Below, in pieces: positions 42,781 through 48,110 of a DNA stretch of 48,110 nt; position 1 is the stretch's first letter; every line of letters begins with the position of its first letter. Origin of the DNA: an uncultured Lachnospiraceae bacterium (lineage in GTDB: Bacteria; Bacillota; Clostridia; Lachnospirales; Lachnospiraceae). The translations under genes and the position numbers were made by a program. The notes below the pieces were generated by a model. That model saw only the letters and a program-made list of their open reading frames with translations. It made no database searches and was not told where the DNA came from. The DNA is taken from positions 1 through 48,110 of the forward strand of contig CACWJQ010000016.1 of assembly GCA_902761225.1 (NCBI GenBank), written 5' to 3'.

Positions 42781-44067
42781 ATGATCGTAAGCGAGTATGT
42801 AAGAGGGATCAGGAATAATTACGTCAGGATAAGGGAGCTGGCACTGCCTGATGAGAGGAAATACCAGTACTGCATTATGAAGAGAGGAGGTATTTCAGGC
42901 TTTCTCCCCTTTGAGATAAGGTACATTGATTCGGATGCCTACATGTATTATGACATTACATCCAGACAGAATATAAGCACACTGTATTCCAAGAAGCCTT
43001 TGGACAGGAAATGGATAGCGGCATTTTTCTCATCAATGAAAAATATCAGAAATGAAGCGGTCAGGTTTCTTCTTGATCCTGCGAATCTGATATGGAATCC
43101 GTCCAATGTATATCAGGACCTTAGAAACGGCAAATTCGGATATCTGTATGTTCCTTATCTGGATGAAGACAACGGGATGTCAGAGATGATGGACTTTCTT
43201 GTCAGTCATGTGGATTATACGGATGAAGAACTGGTCAGATGCATCTATTCGGTTGCTGAGCAGTACAAATCCGGAGGGGATGCCTATATCAGGGAGAAGA
43301 TCTATCTTGATATCGAGGCAATGTCCGAAGCAAAGGATCAGACCGATCCTGCAGCCATGCCGGAATCCGGGGCTGTGGCACGGACTCAGGATGTGGTTTC
43401 GGATGCCGGTGATACCCGGAGCAGAGTACTGCCCGCCGATGCGGATCAGAGGAAACCATCTGACGGGATCAACATGGATGATATATACGAGCAGGCGGAA
43501 AAGATAGGGCAGGAGTTCGATGGAGCATCAAGAAGACCCAGACTGAAACCGATACGTTTTCCTTCCGGAAAGAACAGATCATCCGATGGAACAAAGACAG
43601 GAGGGATACTGTCATTCTTTGAACGTCTCCGTTACGGGGACAGACAGCTTCGCGAAGAATATGATTTCGGTATGGGGTCCGCAGAAACGGCAACGGTTGC
43701 CGAAGAGACCAGATACAGTGATGCAGAAAGATCAGAAGGATCCGAGGGCACCGTTTATGTTGATCTTACATCAGAGGAAAAACTCAGAAGGCTGGAGAAT
43801 GAAAGCGGTAAAGTTATATACGAACTGAAAGACGATTCATGCATCATAGGAACAAAACAGGAGGATGCGGATCTTGTTATCGACGAAAAGGGCATAAGCC
43901 GTATGCATGCAAGGATCTTCAGTAAGGATGAGGACTATTTCCTCGAAGACCTCAATTCCACAAACGGAACCTTTAAGAACGGAATAAAGCTCAAACCCTA
44001 TGAGCAGAAGAAGCTCAGCAAGGGAGATGAGATAAGACTGGCCGCCAGTAAGATATATTTTATGTAA
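42781..44067 (+). CDS. FHA-domain protein with N-terminal DUF6382-like domain
   Basis: A 428-residue cytoplasmic protein. Residues 1 to about 185 form a domain common in this position in Lachnospiraceae (DUF6382, from memory). A disordered linker (about 190-330) follows. The C-terminal ~80 residues are a clear forkhead-associated domain: CIIGTKQEDADLVIDEKGIS, then RMHARIF, EDLNSTNGTF and GDEIRLA, including the Ser, His and Asn residues that bind phosphothreonine. It probably links pilus assembly to Ser/Thr kinase signalling; no kinase gene is in the window. The GAGGAG site lies twelve bases before ATG 42781. It is the last gene of the Tad group. Confidence 0.82.
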   Translation: MIVSEYVRGIRNNYVRIRELALPDERKYQYCIMKRGGISGFLPFEIRYIDSDAYMYYDITSRQNISTLYSKKPLDRKWIAAFFSSMKNIRNEAVRFLLDPANLIWNPSNVYQDLRNGKFGYLYVPYLDEDNGMSEMMDFLVSHVDYTDEELVRCIYSVAEQYKSGGDAYIREKIYLDIEAMSEAKDQTDPAAMPESGAVARTQDVVSDAGDTRSRVLPADADQRKPSDGINMDDIYEQAEKIGQEFDGASRRPRLKPIRFPSGKNRSSDGTKTGGILSFFERLRYGDRQLREEYDFGMGSAETATVAEETRYSDAERSEGSEGTVYVDLTSEEKLRRLENESGKVIYELKDDSCIIGTKQEDADLVIDEKGISRMHARIFSKDEDYFLEDLNSTNGTFKNGIKLKPYEQKKLSKGDEIRLAASKIYFM

Positions 44068-44085
44068 AAGGACTCCTTGGGGTTA

Positions 44086-44094
44086 TGATATAAT
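44086..44094 (+). promoter_or_regulatory. Extended -10 promoter (TGATATAAT)
   Basis: TGATATAAT, within the ten bases ATGATATAAT (44085-44094), with no good -35 box at the right distance. It stands 22 bases before the ATG of the 68-aa gene. The same ten bases occur before two later genes. Confidence 0.6.
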
Positions 44095-44115
44095 GCCCCT
44101 ATGGAGGTGACAGGT

Positions 44116-44322
44116 ATGGAAGAAGAAATGAGTACGTTGTTTACCTTTTTGGAGAATTTTGATACTGAGAATAATATCAAGATCTATGATGAATCAGGTG
44201 AGCTCCTATATGAAGGAAAGATGGGAGACGTTCCCCAGAGAATATCAAACATGATGAGCGTCATAAGGGGAACGGTTGTCAACAAGGGATCTTATCTGAC
44301 AGTGAAGGTTAAAAAGTGCTGA
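44116..44322 (+). CDS. Small uncharacterised protein (68 aa)
   Basis: ATG 44116 has GGAGGT at seven bases and its own extended -10 promoter. The soluble, charged product begins EEEMSTLFTFLENFDTENN and contains IKIYDESGELLYEGKMGDVP, which looks like a beta hairpin, and ends VKVKKC. I recognise no family. An in-frame ATG at 44101 lies before the ribosome site and is unlikely to be used. Confidence 0.7.
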   Translation: MEEEMSTLFTFLENFDTENNIKIYDESGELLYEGKMGDVPQRISNMMSVIRGTVVNKGSYLTVKVKKC

Positions 44323-44349
44323 TATTTTGGAAATAATTATCATGATGGT

Positions 44350-44451
44350 ATGGAATTGATAATTCTGCCGGTCGTAACAACAATCGTGCTGATTCTGAGG
44401 ATACTGGTATCTTATAAGAAGCTAAATGGAATTTCCATTGGAGGCCCCTAA
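44350..44451 (+). CDS. Possible 33-aa hydrophobic peptide
   Basis: A short frame that reads a 20-residue hydrophobic helix (LIILPVVTTIVLILRILV) and then SYKKLNG, ending two bases before the next start codon. The ribosome site is poor. The composition would suit a membrane peptide, but a chance frame is just as likely. Confidence 0.25.
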   Translation: MELIILPVVTTIVLILRILVSYKKLNGISIGGP

Positions 44452-44452
44452 A

Positions 44453-44905
44453 ATGACGGACTATGCACTAATTATAAAGCAGGCAGAGGCACTGGCCGAA
44501 GGCGGCTTATGGGATATCACGCTATATTCCAATATTTCCGCTCTTCTGTTTGAAAGCCTTACTGATATAAACTGGGCAGGGTTCTATCTGATACGGAATG
44601 GTGAACTGCAGCTCGGACCTTTTCAGGGTAAACCGGCTTGCACACGCATTCCCATAGGAAAGGGCGTCTGCGGTACGGCTGTAAAGGAAAAATGCATTCA
44701 GCGTGTTGCGGATGTTCATGCATTTCCGGGACATATAGCATGTGACAGTGCATCCGCATCCGAGATAGTTCTTCCCATATGTCATGACGGAGAGATCATT
44801 GGAGTATTGGATATAGACAGTCCCGTAACCGGGAGATTCAGTTCTGATGACGAAGAAGGATTGAAGCAGATCGTGCGGGTCATCGAAGATCATATAGGTA
44901 ACTAA
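44453..44905 (+). CDS. Free methionine-(R)-sulfoxide reductase (GAF-domain fRMsr)
   Basis: Reduces free methionine-R-sulfoxide with thioredoxin. The 150-residue GAF protein has WAGFYLIRNGELQLGPFQG, then PACTRIPIGKGVCGTA and HIACDSASASEIVLPI. Its cysteines at 63, 73 and 97 have the same spacing (10 and 24) as Cys84, Cys94 and Cys118 of the E. coli enzyme, so the active site is complete. GGAGG precedes ATG 44453. It is followed 19 bases later by an unknown gene and may share a transcript with it. Confidence 0.93.
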   Translation: MTDYALIIKQAEALAEGGLWDITLYSNISALLFESLTDINWAGFYLIRNGELQLGPFQGKPACTRIPIGKGVCGTAVKEKCIQRVADVHAFPGHIACDSASASEIVLPICHDGEIIGVLDIDSPVTGRFSSDDEEGLKQIVRVIEDHIGN

Positions 44906-44924
44906 CTACCGGGGGATATTTGCT

Positions 44925-45476
44925 TTGCTGTTATACCATTACTATGAAGAATCTAACGGTCCCTTCCGAAGTATATCCGATCTGCCGGATGATAAGGCGG
45001 AGGAAGTGCTGAAGAGGATCCGTACAGAGAAGCCGGATATTTTTATCGCAAAAAGGCCTGATGATTATCTGGAGAAAAGAAGACGCTTCGAAGGGATCCT
45101 CCGGGAGGAGTTCCGGAAGAAGGGCGGATCGATAGAACGTGATACTCCTCACTATCTGGTTGTGGAGGCAGTTCCGTTTTTTGAAAAATGGTACGAACAC
45201 CCGTCACATATAGAGATTGACACAGCAGACCTCGATATCAGGACACTTTCATTTACATACGGTGATTCACATCCTACATTCAGCGGCAGGATAAATGATG
45301 GTAAGGAATACCGTAACAGACTTTACACATATGATGAGATCCAGGCTATTATAGACAGGTACGGGCTGCCACAGATATGGAATCCCGACTTTAAATTCGG
45401 TCCTGAGTGCTATGTGGAGGTTCAGATGTGGACCGATCGGGGGCTTGAAAAATATAGGAATACGGAGGAACTATAA
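44925..45476 (+). CDS. Uncharacterised protein (183 aa)
   Basis: A soluble 183-residue protein with TTG start at 44925 and GGGGG nine bases upstream. It begins LLYHYYEESNGPFRSISDLP and has conserved-looking elements HYLVVEAVPFFEKWYEHPSH, HPTFSGRINDGKEYRNRLYT and YTYDEIQAIIDRYGLPQIWN, typical of a compact alpha/beta protein rather than a random frame. I do not know its family. The stop abuts the next start (TAAATG), so the two genes are coupled. Confidence 0.72.
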   Translation: MLLYHYYEESNGPFRSISDLPDDKAEEVLKRIRTEKPDIFIAKRPDDYLEKRRRFEGILREEFRKKGGSIERDTPHYLVVEAVPFFEKWYEHPSHIEIDTADLDIRTLSFTYGDSHPTFSGRINDGKEYRNRLYTYDEIQAIIDRYGLPQIWNPDFKFGPECYVEVQMWTDRGLEKYRNTEEL

Positions 45477-45845
45477 ATGTCAAAGAAACTGATAGCTGTA
45501 GTATTGCTTATGTTTGCACTGTGCCTTGCAGCCTGCGGGGATTCTACAGATACCACTGCCCAGGCGGACAGTACCGAACAGACATCCGCTGCCGATCTTG
45601 TAGGCACGTGGAAGGGAACTGCCGGTGAGATATCTACATTGACTCTCGGAAGTAATGGATCCTACATGGATGATGCCGGAGATGTATATATTAAGGGAAC
45701 CTATACCGTCAACACATCCGACAGAACCATCACAGTCAATGAAAGCGAATATGGTCTGGTATTTGTCTACAGTTATGAGTTGGCAGATGATACCCTGACG
45801 ATCCAGACAAATGGCGGACTGCCCAGGAAGTTCATAAGACAGTGA
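45477..45845 (+). CDS. Small lipoprotein with lipocalin-like fold
   Basis: A 122-residue lipoprotein: signal segment KKLIAVVLLMFALCLAACG with lipid-modified Cys at the LAAC box, then a Thr/Ser/Ala-rich linker, then a beta-rich domain opening with LVGTWKGTAGEISTLTLGSN. The pattern VGTW...L.F/L..DG.Y...G.Y...G..L is usual for small secreted lipocalin-like domains in Clostridia (DUF5640-like). Function unknown. GGAGG is in the end of the upstream gene. A terminator follows. Confidence 0.8.
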   Translation: MSKKLIAVVLLMFALCLAACGDSTDTTAQADSTEQTSAADLVGTWKGTAGEISTLTLGSNGSYMDDAGDVYIKGTYTVNTSDRTITVNESEYGLVFVYSYELADDTLTIQTNGGLPRKFIRQ

Positions 45846-45902
45846 GGAAGCTGCAGTTGCCCGGGATAGATATCAGAATTAAGAAGTAATTGAACATGAA
45901 TG

Positions 45903-45930
45903 AGCTCCGGTGGTGATGCCGGAGCTTTTC
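45903..45930 (+). terminator. Rho-independent terminator after the small lipoprotein gene
   Basis: AGCTCCGG (45903-45910) pairs perfectly with CCGGAGCT (45919-45926), followed by TTTC. Confidence 0.82.
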
Positions 45931-46004
45931 TTATGATAAAATAACCCTGTGTGTATTCCCTGAACGAAAAGATCATGCGTCCTGACAGGTATTTTGATAA
46001 GCAT

Positions 46005-46847
46005 ATGAAGAAGATCCTATTGAGCATATTGATAATATGTATGGCACTGGCGGGATGCGGTAAAAGCCCGGAACAGGAAAATGCGGGTAACGCCGAAGTG
46101 TCCGCTGCCGAGTTTTCATCTGAAGATATAAATAAGACCATTAACGCGATGATATCGGCCTGCGCCTCCTCCGGAGCGGGAGCGGATGTTAAGGCGGATG
46201 CGCTCTTAAGTGAACTTATGCAGATGGATGAGGATGCCGGCATCAGATGGGGAATGGTTATGGATCTGTGGCGCTTTCCGGAGCTTGGAAGGCCCCTGCA
46301 TTATGATGTCCTGCCTGACGGATTGCCGGATACGGATGCGCTCTGCATAGTTGTCCTGGGCTTTCAGCTGAACCCGGACGGTACGATGAAGGATGAGCTC
46401 ATTCAGCGCCTGAAGGTTGCCCTGAGCAGTGCCCTGAAATATCCCAACGCATATATCGTATGTACCGGAGGCGGCACCGCCGCCAAAAACATATCTGCCA
46501 CCGAAGCCGGAGAAATGGCGGAATGGCTCGAGGAACAGGGAATAGATAAAAGCAGGATCATTGTTGAGGACAGGTCTCTTACTACCGCGCAGAATGCAAT
46601 CTTCACCTACGAGATCCTGACTTCCGGGTACCCGATGGTCAGGAGTATCGCCATAATTTCAAGCGATTATCATATTGCAACCGGGGAGCTTTTGTTTACA
46701 TCAGAGGCAATACTGCGTGCGGAGTCACCTGATGATGCAGCACCTGCAGTGATCTCCAATGCGGCATGGGATGCTCCCGCAGGGGAACTGTCAAAAGCAT
46801 TCCAGGCTGGGGGATTACAGGAACTTGCACAATATATGTCTTACTGA
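46005..46847 (+). CDS. DUF218 (YdcF/SanA-like) lipoprotein
   Basis: A 280-residue lipoprotein. The signal peptide KKILLSILIICMALAGC places the lipid Cys at 18. The C-terminal ~170 residues are a DUF218 domain: ALCIVVLGFQLNPDG, YIVCTGGGTA, EAGEMAEWLEEQGI, EDRSLTTAQNAIFTYE and SDYHIATGELLF. Relatives are linked to cell-envelope functions, but the reaction is unproven. I chose ATG 46005 because it gives a normal signal peptide; the ribosome site is weak, and GTG 45951 or ATG 45975 would add a charged extension. Confidence 0.8.
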   Translation: MKKILLSILIICMALAGCGKSPEQENAGNAEVSAAEFSSEDINKTINAMISACASSGAGADVKADALLSELMQMDEDAGIRWGMVMDLWRFPELGRPLHYDVLPDGLPDTDALCIVVLGFQLNPDGTMKDELIQRLKVALSSALKYPNAYIVCTGGGTAAKNISATEAGEMAEWLEEQGIDKSRIIVEDRSLTTAQNAIFTYEILTSGYPMVRSIAIISSDYHIATGELLFTSEAILRAESPDDAAPAVISNAAWDAPAGELSKAFQAGGLQELAQYMSY

Positions 46848-46871
46848 ATCAGGACGGATATTGTGGATCGA

Positions 46872-46880
46872 TGATATAAT
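46872..46880 (+). promoter_or_regulatory. Extended -10 promoter (TGATATAAT)
   Basis: Second occurrence of ATGATATAAT (46871-46880), 39 bases before the next start codon, again without a clear -35 box. Confidence 0.6.
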
Positions 46881-46919
46881 CTGATCATATGAGATTTTTC
46901 AGTAATGGGGTGGAGAGAA

Positions 46920-47984
46920 ATGATAGAAATAAAAAACGGTAATAAAGTAGAAAGATATCAGGAAGTTGCTGAAGATTTTGATTCATTTGTCGTTAAAGGC
47001 GTTGATAAGGAGATCAAAGGCGGCTTCACATATACCAACGTATACACTAACGAGCCTTCATGCATGGTCATAAAGAAGGATCAGGTCACCTCCCATTATA
47101 ATGACTGGGAAGATACATTTGATCTGTACAAGGGTATACGCGTTTATTGCAGGAAAGACAAAGAGACCGGGAAGATAACGATAAAAGCCGATAATGTGCC
47201 TGATGAGCTGGCCGGTGAATTCACAAGGGAAGAGTATCTGGATGATGCCAGAGGTGAAAATTATCCGCCGTTTAAGAATGTAAGATTCCTCAAAACGATC
47301 GAAGCAGACGATCCCGATCTTAAATTGGAAGTAACGAAACATTATCACAGGGATTTCAAGGTGGACAGGTATGGAGTGGTTCCCGGAATGGGCAGGTCCG
47401 AATATGACAGGCTTCATGCGGAATATCTTGCAGACCGGATTAAGGATTATGAAGGTCTGGAGAGTGATCCGATATACAGACTTTTTATCGGAAGCTACGG
47501 CTTTGATTATCTTGATGATAAAGGTCTCGTGGATCTTGATACAGTATTTGAAAAGATAATACCCGCAGCCTATCAGATGCTGCTTGATGAGGGAACTCCC
47601 TACGGTGCACGTAATTTTGTAGATGACCTGGAAAGATGTGTCTTCAGAGGAAAGCATTTCCCGGGATTCCATAATAAAGAAGAATATACCGTGATCAGAG
47701 ATGGCAGGAGAGCAGATCTTTCACCGGAGTATATATACTATTTATATCTGCAGCGTGCCCTGAGGGTAAAGAAATACCATGCAGAGGGCGTGGCTCCCTA
47801 CAGCCTGTTGGAGCTTTCATTCGTATGGTACAGTTTTGAGGAGAATTACGAGGAATACAGTAATGATCATAATCCGGTGGAATTTGACGGCGTGAGGCTG
47901 TGCGATGACCTCGGGGAATACGTGAAGAGCATCAGAGCCGAAATGGAATATTACATTCCTTTTGATACCCTTACGGAAAAATAA
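46920..47984 (+). CDS. Uncharacterised soluble protein (354 aa)
   Basis: ATG 46920 lies just after GGGGTGGAG. The product has no signal peptide or membrane helix. It is charged and Tyr-rich, with KDKETGKITIKADNVPDELA and FTREEYLDDARGENYPPFKN in the first half and a helical second half (SPEYIYYLYLQRALRVKKYH, then YSLLELSFVWYSFEENYEEY). I recognise no family. It is probably monocistronic, between two similar promoters. An earlier ATG at 46905 has no ribosome site. Confidence 0.7.
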   Translation: MIEIKNGNKVERYQEVAEDFDSFVVKGVDKEIKGGFTYTNVYTNEPSCMVIKKDQVTSHYNDWEDTFDLYKGIRVYCRKDKETGKITIKADNVPDELAGEFTREEYLDDARGENYPPFKNVRFLKTIEADDPDLKLEVTKHYHRDFKVDRYGVVPGMGRSEYDRLHAEYLADRIKDYEGLESDPIYRLFIGSYGFDYLDDKGLVDLDTVFEKIIPAAYQMLLDEGTPYGARNFVDDLERCVFRGKHFPGFHNKEEYTVIRDGRRADLSPEYIYYLYLQRALRVKKYHAEGVAPYSLLELSFVWYSFEENYEEYSNDHNPVEFDGVRLCDDLGEYVKSIRAEMEYYIPFDTLTEK

Positions 47985-47996
47985 GATCACAGAAAA

Positions 47997-48005
47997 TGAT
48001 ATAAT
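47997..48005 (+). promoter_or_regulatory. Extended -10 promoter almost touching a start codon
   Basis: Third occurrence of ATGATATAAT (47996-48005). The next start codon is at 48012, six bases after the -10 box, which is where transcription would begin. No ribosome site fits in between. Confidence 0.5.
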
Positions 48006-48011
48006 CAATCC

Positions 48012-48110
48012 ATGTCTGAAAACAAATATTTTGAAAAAGCGCTCTCCGATATGAAGGACAGCTTCGCGGGAACTGACGGGATCAAGCATCTTGCGGACCT
48101 CGGCTATTCC
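48012..48110 (+). CDS. Start of an uncharacterised gene (3' end outside window)
   Basis: ATG 48012 opens a frame that remains open to the window end (33 codons). It begins SENKYFEKALSDMKDSFAGT, helical and charged. The family cannot be told from this fragment. The start has no ribosome site but sits at the predicted transcription start. Confidence 0.6.
   Translation, partial: MSENKYFEKALSDMKDSFAGTDGIKHLADLGYS

Overview
The window reads as ordinary chromosome from a Gram-positive, anaerobic Clostridia-type bacterium, most likely a motile, non-sporulating member of the Lachnospiraceae or a close relative. This is inferred from gene families and order: hup-rqcP-divIC-tilS-hpt-ftsH, lipoproteins with no outer-membrane genes, a Tad pilus without secretin, and strong AGGAGG-type ribosome sites. 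The sporulation genes that sit between rqcP, divIC and tilS in spore-forming relatives are absent. I see no insertion sequence, prophage, CRISPR array or rRNA; there is one tRNA.

Layout. 1-567: tail of a DegT-type sugar aminotransferase. 800-2766: an isopropylmalate synthase gene whose 3' end encodes an AraC-type DNA-binding domain, put out of frame by an apparent ~40-base loss; an 11-bp direct repeat lies just upstream of its promoter. 2886-4657: two tandem RimK-like ATP-grasp ligases. 4705-6237: membrane-anchored parvulin-type foldase. 6364-9052: CCA-adding enzyme and a PEGA lipoprotein. 9158-13914: HU, RqcP, DivIC, TilS, Hpt, FtsH. 14175-20353: GH13 glycosidase, tRNA-Leu(UAA), DUF3048 lipoprotein, O-acetylhomoserine sulfhydrylase, galactokinase. 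20414-21016 (minus): the only clear minus-strand gene. 21061-24232: operon of a 35-aa membrane peptide, a shortened AIR-synthase-like protein, an Lrp regulator, an aminotransferase and RsmA. 24316-24479: four DnaA-box-like sites in front of a large TPR/degenerate-AAA-like protein and the glycogen branching enzyme.

29323-33830 is a small flagellar block (a 959-aa unknown, flagellin, FliS) with a sigma-28-like promoter that overlaps the glgB terminator. 34183-44067 is a Tad/Flp pilus locus (peptidase, TadZ, TadA, TadB, TadC, Flp pilin, several TadE/F-like pseudopilins, a second peptidase, an FHA protein) preceded by a ~175-nt leader able to form several hairpins. 44116-48110 holds short transcription units: a 68-aa unknown, free methionine-(R)-sulfoxide reductase, unknowns, two lipoproteins and the start of a further gene. 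Three of these units begin at an identical extended -10 sequence, the last possibly giving a leaderless mRNA.

Most interesting: the leuA-AraC fusion with its repeat-bearing promoter, the DnaA-box cluster, the structured Tad leader, and a pseudopilin ending in two equally spaced His/Cys modules. All functions are by recognition of families and motifs by eye; no search was run.
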